DNA of 64,000 nucleotides from Alteribacter lacisalsi (GTDB taxonomy: Bacteria; Bacillota; Bacilli; Bacillales; Salisediminibacteriaceae), in the NCBI RefSeq assembly GCF_003226345.1, contig NZ_PDOF01000001.1, positions 2,108,001 through 2,172,000 of the forward strand, written 5' to 3'. Below are positions 25,163 through 33,806 of the stretch, in pieces; within the stretch, counting starts at the first letter, position 1, and each line of letters begins with the position of its first letter. A program made the position numbers and the translations under genes. Below the pieces are notes generated by a model, which was given only the letters and a program-made list of their open reading frames with translations, searched no databases and was not told the origin of the DNA.

Positions 25163-26707
25163 ATGACACAGGAACGGCCACGGCGCACGTTTGCGATTAT
25201 TTCCCACCCGGATGCGGGTAAAACGACGCTTACTGAGAAGCTTCTTTTTCTCGGCGGGGGGATTCGCGACGCGGGTACGGTAAAAGGAAAAAAGAGCGGG
25301 AAGTTCGCGACGTCGGACTGGATGGAAATTGAAAAGCAGCGCGGAATTTCGGTAACGTCCAGTGTGATGCAGCTGATTTATAACGATGTGCAGATTAATA
25401 TTCTTGATACGCCAGGTCACCAGGATTTCAGTGAGGATACGTACCGGACGCTCACGGCGGTGGATACGGCGGTGATGGTGATCGACAGCGTAAAGGGGAT
25501 CGAGGCCCAGACGCTGAAGCTGTTCAAGGTATGTAAAATGCGCGGCATTCCAATTCTGACGTTTATTAACAAGCTCGACCGCGAGGGTAAAGAGCCGCTC
25601 GATCTGCTTGCCGAGATCGAGGAAGTGCTCGAGATGGAGACGTACCCGATGAACTGGCCGATCGGCATGGGAAAAACGCTGAAGGGCATTTACAGTCGGG
25701 GGACGAACAAAATTGAAGTTTATGATGATACCCATGACCGTGTGATCGTGGATTATGATGAGCAGAATTTCCTTGAGGACTACGAAAAAGAGCAGTTTGA
25801 GGATGAGCTGATGCTGCTTAATGAAGCCGGCAACGAGTTCACGCAGGATAAAGTGCGTAACGGGGAGCTTACGCCGGTGTTTTTCGGGAGCGCCCTTTCA
25901 AGCTTCGGGGTTCAGTCGTTCCTCGATGAGTTCGTACAGCATGCCGCACCGCCCCAGCCGCGGAAAGCTTCTGGCGAAATGATCGATCCGGAAAGCAGCA
26001 CGTTCAGCGGGTTTATTTTTAAGATTCAGGCGAACATGAACCCGAACCACCGGGACCGGATCGCGTTTCTGCGGGTTTGCTCGGGAACGTTCACCCGTGG
26101 AATGGAAGTGATGCTCTCACGGACCGGGAAAAAAATGAAGCTCTCACAGAGTCATTCGTTCTTCGCTTCGGACCGGGAGACGGTGAACGATGCGATGCCC
26201 GGGGATATTATCGGATTGTACGACTCGGGGAATTTCGAGGTGGGCGACACGATTGTGAGCGGCAGCGAGCCGTACCGCTACGAGGAAATGCCACAGTTCC
26301 CGCCGGAAAAATTCGCGAAGATCACGGCGAAGAACGCCCTTAAGCACAAGCAGTATCACAAAGGGATGACGCAGCTCGTACAGGAAGGTACCATTCAGCT
26401 TTATAAGACGCCTTATTTTGAGGACTATATTATCGGCGCGGTTGGTGAGCTTCAGTTCCAAGTCTTCGAGTACCGAATGAAAAACGAGTACAAAGTGGAC
26501 ATCGAATTCCAGCATATGACGCATGAGCTGGCGCGCTGGGTGACCGGCGGTGAAGTGACCGACGGGATGACCGACAGCCGGAAGATGCTCGTAAACGATC
26601 AGCACGGCCGTTCGGTGCTGCTGTTTGAGAATGAGTTTGCTCTTAGGTTCTTCCAGGATAAGTATCCGGATCTGAAGCTTTCAACCGGGTGGGAGATGCT
26701 CGAGTAG
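25163..26707 (+). CDS. prfC: Peptide chain release factor 3
   Basis: A 514-residue translational GTPase. G1 motif SHPDAGKTT (14-22), switch residues in [18 protein letters not shown] (G3) and NKLD (G4) are clear, and the C-terminal [18 protein letters not shown] is typical of RF3. RF3 recycles RF1/RF2 from the ribosome after peptide release. The ATG at 25163 is chosen over the upstream open frame because AAAGGG precedes it and homology begins at once. B. subtilis lacks prfC as far as I recall, so this gene is patchily distributed in the family. A hairpin leader precedes it. Confidence 0.95.
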   Translation: MTQERPRRTFAIISHPDAGKTTLTEKLLFLGGGIRDAGTVKGKKSGKFATSDWMEIEKQRGISVTSSVMQLIYNDVQINILDTPGHQDFSEDTYRTLTAVDTAVMVIDSVKGIEAQTLKLFKVCKMRGIPILTFINKLDREGKEPLDLLAEIEEVLEMETYPMNWPIGMGKTLKGIYSRGTNKIEVYDDTHDRVIVDYDEQNFLEDYEKEQFEDELMLLNEAGNEFTQDKVRNGELTPVFFGSALSSFGVQSFLDEFVQHAAPPQPRKASGEMIDPESSTFSGFIFKIQANMNPNHRDRIAFLRVCSGTFTRGMEVMLSRTGKKMKLSQSHSFFASDRETVNDAMPGDIIGLYDSGNFEVGDTIVSGSEPYRYEEMPQFPPEKFAKITAKNALKHKQYHKGMTQLVQEGTIQLYKTPYFEDYIIGAVGELQFQVFEYRMKNEYKVDIEFQHMTHELARWVTGGEVTDGMTDSRKMLVNDQHGRSVLLFENEFALRFFQDKYPDLKLSTGWEMLE

Positions 26708-26727
26708 AGATAGTTTTTGTATTTGAG

Positions 26728-26756
26728 CCCGTGCCGTTTTCAGGTGCGGGTTTTTT
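26728..26756 (+). terminator. prfC terminator
   Basis: CCCGTGCC (26728-26735) pairs with GGTGCGGG (26743-26750) through two G-U pairs, followed by six T. Confidence 0.82.
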
Positions 26757-26802
26757 GTGTTGGGCGGGTGATTTGAGGATAGACCGAGGTGAAAGAATAC
26801 GA

Positions 26803-27242
26803 TTAGCGTCCTTATTATTTCCTAACTGTTCTTAGGCGGCTCCCACTCTACTCCGCCTTCAAAACGGACGGCTGCTCCTTCTTTTAGCGTTCTTATTATT
26901 TCCTTAGCGTCCTTATTATTTCCTAACTGTTCTTAGGCGGCTCCCACTCTACTCCACCTTCAAAACGGACGGCTGCTCCTTCTTTTAGCGTTCTTATTAT
27001 TTCCTTAGCATCCTTATTATTTCCTAATTGTTCTTAGGCGGCTCCCACTCTCCTCCACCTTCAAAACGGACGGCTGCTCCTTCTTTTAGCGTTCTTATTA
27101 TTTCCTTAGCGTCCTTATTATTTCCTAATTGTTCTTAGGCGGCTCCCACTCTCCTCCACCTTCAAAACGGACGGCTGCTCCTTCTTTTAGCGTTCTTATT
27201 ATTTCCTTAGCGTCCTTATTATTTCCTAACTGTTCTTAGGCA
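26803..27242. repeat. 101-bp higher-order repeat built from 20-bp TGTNCTTA units
   Basis: Units starting TTAGCGTCC or TTAGCATCC begin at 26803, 26904, 27005, 27106 and 27207, an exact 101-bp period with 4.4 copies and only a few base differences. Within a unit, cores CGTCCTTA, TGTTCTTA, a degenerate TCTACTCC and CGTTCTTA follow 20-base steps with one extra base. The repeat fills the gap between the prfC terminator and the convergent NERD gene; nothing else is seen there. Confidence 0.92.
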
Positions 27243-27264
27243 GTACTCCCCCCACTTGTTTGTC

Positions 27265-28257
27265 TTATAACCTGTCGAGGCTGTATACACTCCCCCTCCC
27301 CGATCCCCATTTTGGAAGATCAAGCTTTCTCAGAATATTAGTGGTCAAAATAGTACTTTGGAGATTCAAGAAGTTTGTTAATTGGGCGTTAGTAATTGTG
27401 CTGCCGGCAATCAGGCAATACTCTTTCAGAGCACGCCGGACTGGTTCTACGGTAGAAAACCGCCCCTCACACCCCGGGCAGCTCCACCCTCTATCCGTGC
27501 GCTTCAAAATGACTTTGGGACAAACCGGACAGAAGACGCCCTTAATCAAATCTTCATACCGAACCTGATGTCTTTTCAGCAGATCTGGCAAGGCTTCTTC
27601 ATGAGCGTCGAGGAGAGCTCGATCAAGACCGTCCAATGTTTCGGGCGAGAACGGCTTCTCAACAGATGACCGATTCTCAGCATCCGTAAGTTCCTGCAGC
27701 CGGAACTTGAGCACACTATTGCGGAAAACCCGCCACCGCTCTTTGTAATCTTCACTGAAAATGAGTTCAGGGTAACTGTTAGCCATCACAGCAAAATGCT
27801 CCACACGTATGCTGGGAAAGCCGAACTCCCGGCTCCATTTAATCAGCCTTAACTTCTGTCTCCGGGCCTGCACGACCGGGCAGTCATACACTTTTTTCTT
27901 CCCTTCGTCCGAGGTCTGGATCAGCTGATTCGAGTCACCCTTAAAGTAAAGGGATTCGCCGCCGAGGTATTTAATTTCGAGAATAACAGCAAGTTGCCTG
28001 GACAGGAGGAGGGTGTCAATCTGAGCAAATTCGCCGGGGACGTGGGCAAAGCGGAGACTGTGATAAACATAAAACGGCGGGACATCGGCAGTGTTTATGT
28101 AGTGCTCGGTGTACATCTCACCTTTGTGTCCGGAACGTCTGGACCGTAAGGCAGCGAGGATTTCTTCTTTTTTCGGATTAAGCTCCGGCATTCGCCGGAT
28201 GAGGGCTTCGTAAGCGAGGATTTCAAGAGGAGTCGTACGGGGTTTGCGGATGATCAT
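27265..28257 (-). CDS. NERD-domain protein with zinc ribbon
   Basis: A 330-residue protein. Residues about 40-155 form a nuclease-related NERD domain (GEMYTEHYINT ... FAQIDTLLLSRQLAVILEIKYLGG, with the PD-(D/E)xK-like D...E-x-K pattern). Near 255-290 there is a four-Cys zinc ribbon (CPVC ... CPGC), and the C-terminus resembles a small helix-turn-helix (GSTITNAQLTNFLNLQS). NERD proteins are thought to act on DNA or RNA, but their roles are poorly known. The start at 28257 is set by AGGAAGGG; the frame is open to 28398. No toxin or defence genes adjoin it. Confidence 0.85.
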   Translation of the reverse strand: MIIRKPRTTPLEILAYEALIRRMPELNPKKEEILAALRSRRSGHKGEMYTEHYINTADVPPFYVYHSLRFAHVPGEFAQIDTLLLSRQLAVILEIKYLGGESLYFKGDSNQLIQTSDEGKKKVYDCPVVQARRQKLRLIKWSREFGFPSIRVEHFAVMANSYPELIFSEDYKERWRVFRNSVLKFRLQELTDAENRSSVEKPFSPETLDGLDRALLDAHEEALPDLLKRHQVRYEDLIKGVFCPVCPKVILKRTDRGWSCPGCEGRFSTVEPVRRALKEYCLIAGSTITNAQLTNFLNLQSTILTTNILRKLDLPKWGSGRGSVYSLDRL

Positions 28258-28378
28258 AGCATCCCTTCCTTTCTTTCGAGATTTACTTATTCGGCAAAAA
28301 CAATAAATGTCCTTTAAGATATTTTCATTTAGCCGTCCATACGAGTGTCCTCCACTGCCTCCTCTCTCACCCCAAAAC

Positions 28379-28409
28379 AAAAAACTGCCTCTCCACATGG
28401 GGAGTGCAG
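28379..28409 (-). terminator. Terminator of the small zinc-knuckle gene
   Basis: CTGCCTCTC (28385-28393) pairs imperfectly with GGAGTGCAG (28401-28409), followed on the minus strand by six T. It begins 8 bases after the stop of the 28417-28554 gene. Confidence 0.7.
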
Positions 28410-28416
28410 CCTCCAG

Positions 28417-28554
28417 TCAGATGCTTTCTTTTATGAATCTTCTCTTTCCTTTTCCCTCACAAAAGCGGCAGGAGCTTCTTCTCGTCATGAACCAGCGCTT
28501 CCTCTCAATCATACCGGCGCCATTACACTGCTTGCAGATGTAAATAATGGCCAC
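28417..28554 (-). CDS. 45-residue protein with two CxxCxGxG zinc motifs
   Basis: A small gene starting with GTG after GGTGG (6-base spacing). The protein has CKQCNGAG at residues 7-14 and CRFCEGKG at 29-36, i.e. two DnaJ-type CxxCxGxG motifs 14 residues apart, so one zinc site is expected. The rest is strongly basic (ERKRW, TRR, KGKRRF). Similar tiny DnaJ-zinc-finger proteins exist in Bacillus (YuiA-like), which makes a real gene likely. It has its own promoter (28587-28615) and terminator (28379-28409). Function unknown; nucleic-acid or protein binding is conjecture. Confidence 0.72.
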   Translation of the reverse strand: MAIIYICKQCNGAGMIERKRWFMTRRSSCRFCEGKGKRRFIKESI

Positions 28555-28586
28555 TTTTAACCACCGCTTTCTGATTCCTTTTTACT

Positions 28587-28615
28587 AGTATACACCGTTT
28601 CCTCCTGATTGTAAC
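28587..28615 (-). promoter_or_regulatory. Promoter of the zinc-knuckle gene
   Basis: On the minus strand GTTACA (28610-28615), a 17-base spacer and TATACT (28587-28592). Transcription would start near 28580, about 25 bases before the GTG start. Confidence 0.6.
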
Positions 28616-28713
28616 CGAAAAAGACAGAAAATTCAAAATAAAAACTGTGGAGTAACCGCCATCCTCAGAGGGTAAATAAAGAGTATATACAACCTTACAT
28701 TTGGAGCGATGAT

Positions 28714-29412
28714 ATGAAAAATGTGATTGAGCAGTTTAAGGAAGTAAGTTTTGCAATTATGCCTATGGCAGCGCTGATTATCATCCTTCAATACACAGTT
28801 ATAGGCATGCCGACAGATATTTTTATCCGTTTTATTTTCGGTGTAATTATGGTCGGGCTCGGTCTGTTCATCTTTTTACTCGGTGTACATATCGGTCTTC
28901 TGCCTGTCGGGGAGCTGATCGGATCGACCCTGCCGAAATCAGGGAAGGTATGGCTCATCATCGGCGTCGGCTTTATCCTCGGGGTGTCAGTGACGATTGC
29001 CGAACCGGATGTGCGCGTCCTCGCCCTTCAGGTGGATCAGGTGTCCGGCGGTGAAATCTCGAACACGACCCTCATCTATACCGTTGCACTTGGTGTCGGG
29101 ATCTTCGTAGCCCTGGCCATGGCCAGGACTATTTTTGAGATTCCCCTCAAATACCTGCTGCTTGGCGGCTATTCCGTAGTCTTTATTCTCGCCCTTTTCA
29201 CGCCGGAAAATTTCATTCCGATTTCCTTTGACGCAGGCGGTGTAACGACCGGGCCGATGACCGTGCCGTTTATCCTAGCCCTTGGTGTCGGCGTGGCTTC
29301 GGTGCTTCGGGGCAGCAAGGAATCCAGCGCCAGTGAAGGATTCGGACTTGTGGCGCTCGCCTCAATCGGACCGGTCATAGCAGTCATGATTCTGGGGGTG
29401 ATTTACGGATGA
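28714..29412 (+). CDS. DUF1538 membrane protein, first subunit
   Basis: A 232-residue integral membrane protein with about six helices. DUF1538 motifs are clear: GVHIGLLPVGELIGSTLP, GVSVTIAEPDVRVLALQV and FDAGGVTTGPMTVPFILALGVG, the last a polar, Gly-rich break suited to an ion path. It overlaps the next, homologous gene by 4 bases. From memory, a DUF1538 pair in Halomonas (UmpA/UmpB) was reported as a two-component Na+(Li+,K+)/H+ antiporter, which would fit this host. The third gene encodes a PII-like protein. TTTGGAGCG precedes the ATG. Confidence 0.88.
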   Translation: MKNVIEQFKEVSFAIMPMAALIIILQYTVIGMPTDIFIRFIFGVIMVGLGLFIFLLGVHIGLLPVGELIGSTLPKSGKVWLIIGVGFILGVSVTIAEPDVRVLALQVDQVSGGEISNTTLIYTVALGVGIFVALAMARTIFEIPLKYLLLGGYSVVFILALFTPENFIPISFDAGGVTTGPMTVPFILALGVGVASVLRGSKESSASEGFGLVALASIGPVIAVMILGVIYG

Positions 29413-30140
29413 TACTGGAACTTTTTGAAGGATTCGACCATGTGCTCCTTGAAGTAACCATGGCCGTGATCCCCCTCCTCGTATTTTTTCTTGTGTTTCA
29501 ATTTTTCTTCTTAAAGCTGGAAAAAGAACGGATCCGTAACATCTTCGTCGGGATCTTCCTGACATTTATCGGCCTGTCCCTATTCCTTCAGGGAGTGGAA
29601 GTGGGCTTTTTCCCGGCCGGAGAAGTAATCGGCGAACTGCTTGGGGAGCGGGAAAACACCATTATTCTCCTCCCGATTCTGGGCTTTCTGTTCGGCTTCA
29701 CTGCCACATTTGCTGAACCGGCGATCCGGATTTTAAACTATGAAGTGGAAAAAGTAACGTCCGGCTCCATCTCAAAAAACGTGATGCTTTTTACGCTTTC
29801 AATCGGTGTTGCCTTCTCGATTGCCCTTTCCATGGTACGGATCGTTCTAGGCATCCCGCTCTGGATTATTATCGTGCCGGCTTATGCACTTGCGCTCGCG
29901 CTTATGTTCATTTCAAAAGACCGGTTTATCAGTATTGCCTTTGATGCCGGCGGCGTAGCGACAGGGCCGATGACGGTGACCTTTATACTTGCGATTGCAG
30001 TGGGGATTGCCGAAGTTACCGAAGGACGGGATCCGCTGATGGACGGCTTCGGTATGATTGCCCTCGTGGCGATCACACCGATTCTATCAGTCTTAATCCT
30101 CGGGCTCATTTACAAGTGGAAGGAGCGGTCGTCAGCATGA
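29409..30140 (+). CDS. DUF1538 membrane protein, second subunit
   Basis: A 243-residue paralogue of the preceding protein. It has the same motifs: GVEVGFFPAGEVIGELLG, TFAEPAIRILNYEVEKV and FDAGGVATGPMTVTFILAIAVG. Gene overlap at both ends (ATGA with the upstream stop; its own stop overlaps the PII-like start) implies equal, coupled synthesis and a heteromeric complex. Inferred role: half of a two-subunit cation/proton transporter. The duplicated internal pattern suggests the pair arose by gene duplication. Confidence 0.88.
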   Translation: MILELFEGFDHVLLEVTMAVIPLLVFFLVFQFFFLKLEKERIRNIFVGIFLTFIGLSLFLQGVEVGFFPAGEVIGELLGERENTIILLPILGFLFGFTATFAEPAIRILNYEVEKVTSGSISKNVMLFTLSIGVAFSIALSMVRIVLGIPLWIIIVPAYALALALMFISKDRFISIAFDAGGVATGPMTVTFILAIAVGIAEVTEGRDPLMDGFGMIALVAITPILSVLILGLIYKWKERSSA

Positions 30141-30832
30141 CGGAAAAACATGACCATAAACTGATCATCACGATCGTAAAAAGAGGCAAGTCAAAAAAAG
30201 TGACGAAAGCGTCTAAAAAAGCCGGTGCCGAAGGAGGTACCATCCTCCTCGGCCAGGGCGTCGGAATTCATGAAAAAGGGAAGACGTTCGGACTGGACCA
30301 GATCTATGAAAAAGACGTGGTGCTCACACTCGTGCCCGATCACATTCTCCCTCAGGTGATGGAAGCCATCACCGAAGCTGTTAAGCTGAACACAAAGGGA
30401 AAGGGAATCGGGTGTATTCTCGATATTAAGAAAACGATCGGGATCAATCACCTTGATTATGAAGAGATCGAAAAGGAGGATCTTGATGAGATGACAGACA
30501 ACACGAAGGGATTCAATCTGATCTTGACGATCGTGAATAAAGGAGATTCGGGAAAAGTAGTGGATAATTCAATCGAAGCAGGCGCTGAAGGAGGAACCGT
30601 TCTCAGCGGCAGGGGCAGCGGCATTCATGAGAAAGCGAAAATCATGTCCCTGAATATCGAGCCCGAAAAAGACATCGTCCTCACCCTGATCAAGCGGGAC
30701 AAAACCAGGCACGTGCTTGAAAAAATTGAAAAAGGCAGCCGCCTGAATGAGCCTGGAAAAGGGATCTGTTTTGTGCTCCCGGTTGAAGAAACTGTCGGGA
30801 TTCATCACCTGCTTCAGGACGAGCAGAAATAG
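30137..30832 (+). CDS. Double PII-like regulatory protein
   Basis: A 231-residue protein made of two tandem PII-like (ferredoxin-fold) domains, about residues 5-105 and 118-222. Each has KxxxTIV(K/N)(R/K)G, then AGAEGGT(I/V)LxGxGxGIHEK, and each ends KGIG-type or KGICFVLP. The start at 30137 overlaps the stop of the DUF1538 gene and is preceded by AAGGAGCGG. PII proteins are trimers that bind ATP/ADP and small effectors and gate transporters (GlnK-AmtB, SbtB-SbtA). Coupling to DUF1538 suggests it gates that transporter. The fusion means three chains would give six domains, or another assembly. It is not a classic GlnB: the T-loop Tyr is absent. Confidence 0.85.
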   Translation: MTEKHDHKLIITIVKRGKSKKVTKASKKAGAEGGTILLGQGVGIHEKGKTFGLDQIYEKDVVLTLVPDHILPQVMEAITEAVKLNTKGKGIGCILDIKKTIGINHLDYEEIEKEDLDEMTDNTKGFNLILTIVNKGDSGKVVDNSIEAGAEGGTVLSGRGSGIHEKAKIMSLNIEPEKDIVLTLIKRDKTRHVLEKIEKGSRLNEPGKGICFVLPVEETVGIHHLLQDEQK

Positions 30833-30846
30833 AATACACGCAAAAC

Positions 30847-30881
30847 AAGGCCCGGCATTCACAGATGCCGAGGCCTTTTTG
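30847..30881. terminator. Terminator of the DUF1538/PII operon
   Basis: AAGGCC (30848-30853) plus CGGCAT pair with ATGCCG (30864-30869) plus GGCCTT (30872-30877), followed by a T-run. It lies 5 bases from the convergent pentapeptide gene. Confidence 0.85.
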
Positions 30882-30886
30882 TCCTT

Positions 30887-31489
30887 TTAATCAATTTTAG
30901 CGCCGTAATGTTCCGCGAGACGGATTGCCTGATCCCAGTCTAATTTCGTGTCATCAAGCGTCACATCACGAAAATTAATCCCATCGATCACGGCTCCTCT
31001 TAAATCCGCCTTCTTCAAAACCGATTTATGAAGCCTGGCCCGGGTCAGGTCAGCGCCTGTGAAAACTGCACCAGACAGATCGGAATCGTAAAAATCCGCT
31101 TCTTTCAGAACAACCTCATCGAAACGGATCTTTCTCAGATCATGCAGCCTTAAGTTTACATACGACCAGTCGCCTTCCTCAATGGAAAGGCCTGTGAGAG
31201 CTGCGCCTTCAAATGAAGATCCGGTCATTTTACAGCCGGTAAACCGCGCCGTCCACAGGTTGCTGTTGATAAACTGGCAGTTTGTAAACGCCGATCCGTT
31301 ATGACTGGAATCGTTCAGCTGTACCCCGCTGAAATCGCAGTTGGAAAAAAAGGCAGCTGATGTCCTGATCCCCTGCAGAGAGGCTCCACGGAAACGGCAG
31401 CAAGTAAATGTACTGCGGATGATTTCGCGATCGGTCCAGTCTTCTCCATCAAAGCTTTCACTTATAAAATGCTGATTCTCCATTCTCAC
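30887..31489 (-). CDS. Pentapeptide-repeat protein
   Basis: A 200-residue protein in which A(D/N)Lxx-type five-residue repeats dominate (FRGASLQGI, CDFSGVQLND, SSFEGAALTGL, ADFYDSDLSGAVFTGADLTRARL). It should fold as a right-handed quadrilateral beta helix. It is related in form to the Qnr/YjbI-like proteins, but no topoisomerase-protecting role can be claimed. The GTG start overlaps the stop of the Spo0E-like gene (GTGA), so the two are translationally coupled; an ATG at 31483 is an alternative. Confidence 0.85.
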   Translation of the reverse strand: MRMENQHFISESFDGEDWTDREIIRSTFTCCRFRGASLQGIRTSAAFFSNCDFSGVQLNDSSHNGSAFTNCQFINSNLWTARFTGCKMTGSSFEGAALTGLSIEEGDWSYVNLRLHDLRKIRFDEVVLKEADFYDSDLSGAVFTGADLTRARLHKSVLKKADLRGAVIDGINFRDVTLDDTKLDWDQAIRLAEHYGAKID

Positions 31490-31677
31490 AGGGAACCAGC
31501 GCTTTCGGTGTAACCGTTTTCTTTTCTGGTGATTTTTTCGTACCTGTTCAGCAGGTCATCGAGTTCCTGGCTGTACCGGACTGTTTCATCTGAAGTAAGG
31601 CCGTTTTTTCTTGCGGACTCCATCATAAGCGCCCTTTTTTCTTCCACGAACCTGCTAAGTTCCTTAATCAGTACCAT
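31486..31677 (-). CDS. Spo0E-family aspartyl-phosphate phosphatase
   Basis: A 63-residue helical-hairpin protein with the Spo0E signature SQELDDLLNRY. Spo0E-type enzymes dephosphorylate Spo0A-P and delay sporulation. The start at 31677 (MVLIKELSRFVEEKR) is preferred because AAGGGCG lies upstream and it fits the usual length; the frame is open to 31710. Its GTGA overlap with the pentapeptide gene makes a two-gene unit, an unusual partnership. Confidence 0.85.
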   Translation of the reverse strand: MVLIKELSRFVEEKRALMMESARKNGLTSDETVRYSQELDDLLNRYEKITRKENGYTESAGSL

Positions 31678-31766
31678 TTTCTCACTCGCCCTTGATCTGT
31701 ATAAAATCATCTATTCACAGATAATGTTAAAAACAATTATAACCAGTATTTTTTGGTATTGGAAGT

Positions 31767-31801
31767 AAAAAGCATATTGAATTCATCTCAATACGCTTTT
31801 T
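31767..31801. terminator. Terminator after the phosphoglucomutase gene
   Basis: AAAAAGCATATTGA (31767-31780) pairs with TCAATACGCTTTTT (31788-31801), with one mismatch. A and T runs on both sides allow bidirectional use. Confidence 0.8.
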
Positions 31802-31834
31802 ACCATTCTATGAAATTAGTCCTTAAGAGACCGT

Positions 31835-33574
31835 TCAGGAAGAAGCAGCACTAACTTTATCAAGCACGTCGGCTTTCAGGCGTTCCAGCGCTTGCTCTGC
31901 TTCAGAGACTGCAGGCCTGTTGACACCGAAGTAAGCTTTGATTTTCGGTTCGGTCCCTGAAGGACGCAGACAGTACCACGATCCATCTTCCAGGACGACT
32001 TTGATGACATTGGAAAGGGGCAGACCGATTTCTTCTTCAGCCCCGTCATCAAGTAAAGTACGGTTACCTGTGAGATAGTCTTCCTGATAACGGACCTTCT
32101 GCCCGGCCAGTTCCCTCACCGGAGTTTCACGGAACGAGTCCATCATGGCGTTCATTGTTTCGGCTCCTGATTTGCCTTTAAATACAAACGATTCCAGATC
32201 CTCCAAATAGCAGCCGTAGCGGTTGAACAGATCCAGAAGTCCGTCATAAAGCGTTTTGCCCTGTTTTTTGTAATAGGCAGCCACTTCGGATGCGAGGAGT
32301 GCTGCCTGGATCGCATCCTTATCTCTGGCAAACGGCTCGATCAGGTAGCCGTAGCTTTCCTCGTAGCCGAACAGGTAAGTATGCTCCCCGTTTTTTTCGT
32401 ATCCTCTGATTTTTTCGCCGATAAATTTAAATCCGGTAAGGACGTCCAGCGTATCTACTCCGTATTCAGAAGCAACCCGCCGGCCCATTTCGGACGTCAC
32501 AATCGTTTTAATGACCACACCGTTTTCCGGAAGTTTCCCTGCTTCTTTCTTTTTCATGAGCAGGTAATCAAGCATGAGCGCCCCGGTCTGGTTGCCGGTG
32601 AGCACTTTGTACTTGCCGCTTTCATCCTTCGCCGCAACCCCTACGCGGTCTCCGTCAGGATCCGTTGCGATGAGGACATCGGCACCGCGCTTATCACCAA
32701 GAATGATCGCACGGTCAAAGGCACGGTGTTCCTCTGGATTTGGAGAGGTTACAGCAGAAAATTCCGTATCCGGCACAGCCTGCTCTTCCACCACGTGTAC
32801 GTTTGTAAAACCGCATCGCTTAAATCCATCCATCATCGGCTTTTGTGCCGCACCGTGAAGGGGCGTGAAAACAATACTCAGGTCATTGCCTACTTCATTA
32901 GCGAGGCCCTGGTCCACTACGACAGACTCAAGTGCCCTCCCGTATTTTTCATCCAGTTCTTCGAGAACAAATTCGAGCAGTCCTTCATTTTCGAGGGCTT
33001 CTTTTTCCCCTGTTTTAATAAGCAGTTCATCTTCCACAGCGTTCACCATTTCAATCAGGCGGTCGGCGTCCGTCGGTACGAGCTGTGCCCCGTCCTCGCC
33101 ATACACTTTAAAACCGTTGTATTCTGGAGGATTGTGGCTTGCCGTAATCATAATCCCTGTATGTGTGCCAAGCTCACGAACGGCAAAACTCAGCTGAGGT
33201 GTCGGGCGAAGTTCACTGAACACGTAGGTTTTAATCCCATTTGCCCCAAGCGTGCAGGCGGCTTCAAGTGCAAACTCGTCACTCTGGCGACGGTTATCAT
33301 GGGCGATGACTACGCCCCGGGAAACAGCCTCGTCCCCTTCTGTCTTCATGTAATCAGCCAGCCCCTGGGCAGCCTTGCGGATCGTGTAAATATTCATCCG
33401 GTTCGTACCAGGACCAATCTCCCCGCGCATACCACCTGTACCAAATTCCAGGTTTTTATAAAAACTGTCTTCCAAATATGTATCGTTCTTCTCGTTTGCG
33501 GTAAGTTCATCACGCAGGTCGTTTCTGAGGTCTTCAAAACCCATCCATCTCTCAAAGTGCTTTTTCCAGTCCAT
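31835..33574 (-). CDS. pgcA: Phosphoglucomutase (phospho-sugar mutase)
   Basis: A 579-residue alpha-D-phosphohexomutase of the PgcA/YhxB type. Motifs are GTGGMRGEIGPGTNRMN near residues 45-61, the phosphoserine loop TASHNPPEYNG (Ser146), the Mg2+ loop ATDPDGDR, and the C-terminal phosphate-binding RPSGTEPKIK. It interconverts glucose 6- and 1-phosphate for UDP-glucose, glycolipid and teichoic-acid synthesis. The start at 33574 is fixed by GAGGAGGAACTT; the open frame upstream to 33928 has no site and covers a terminator. Confidence 0.96.
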   Translation of the reverse strand: MDWKKHFERWMGFEDLRNDLRDELTANEKNDTYLEDSFYKNLEFGTGGMRGEIGPGTNRMNIYTIRKAAQGLADYMKTEGDEAVSRGVVIAHDNRRQSDEFALEAACTLGANGIKTYVFSELRPTPQLSFAVRELGTHTGIMITASHNPPEYNGFKVYGEDGAQLVPTDADRLIEMVNAVEDELLIKTGEKEALENEGLLEFVLEELDEKYGRALESVVVDQGLANEVGNDLSIVFTPLHGAAQKPMMDGFKRCGFTNVHVVEEQAVPDTEFSAVTSPNPEEHRAFDRAIILGDKRGADVLIATDPDGDRVGVAAKDESGKYKVLTGNQTGALMLDYLLMKKKEAGKLPENGVVIKTIVTSEMGRRVASEYGVDTLDVLTGFKFIGEKIRGYEKNGEHTYLFGYEESYGYLIEPFARDKDAIQAALLASEVAAYYKKQGKTLYDGLLDLFNRYGCYLEDLESFVFKGKSGAETMNAMMDSFRETPVRELAGQKVRYQEDYLTGNRTLLDDGAEEEIGLPLSNVIKVVLEDGSWYCLRPSGTEPKIKAYFGVNRPAVSEAEQALERLKADVLDKVSAASS

Positions 33575-33715
33575 AAGTTCCTCCTCTTGAAATCTCGTAT
33601 TGTATGTTTCTGATCCGCTCTCTCCGCAGGATTGTGTTTCGCTGCAGGCGGAGAGTTTCCCGCGAGAGGCGCCGCATAGCTGCATTCTATACGAAAACAG
33701 GTACTTCTGGGAAAG

Positions 33716-33752
33716 AAAGCGCCCTCTCCATCTTTGTGTGGCAGGGCGCTTT
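33716..33752 (-). terminator. glpD terminator
   Basis: AAAGCGCCCT (33716-33725) pairs with AGGGCGCTTT (33743-33752); TTTC follows on the minus strand. Confidence 0.8.
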
Positions 33753-33806
33753 TCGTTTCTTTCATTATACGAGTCCGGGCAGCAAATGCCAATAGAACCG
33801 GGCAAT

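Noticed and set aside
32381-33613. 410-codon plus-strand ORF
   Set aside because: Fully antisense to the well-supported phosphoglucomutase gene; no recognisable protein features.
33600-33690. Second copy of the 183-bp thi-leader dyad element
   Set aside because: Some GC-rich words are similar, but order and arms do not match.
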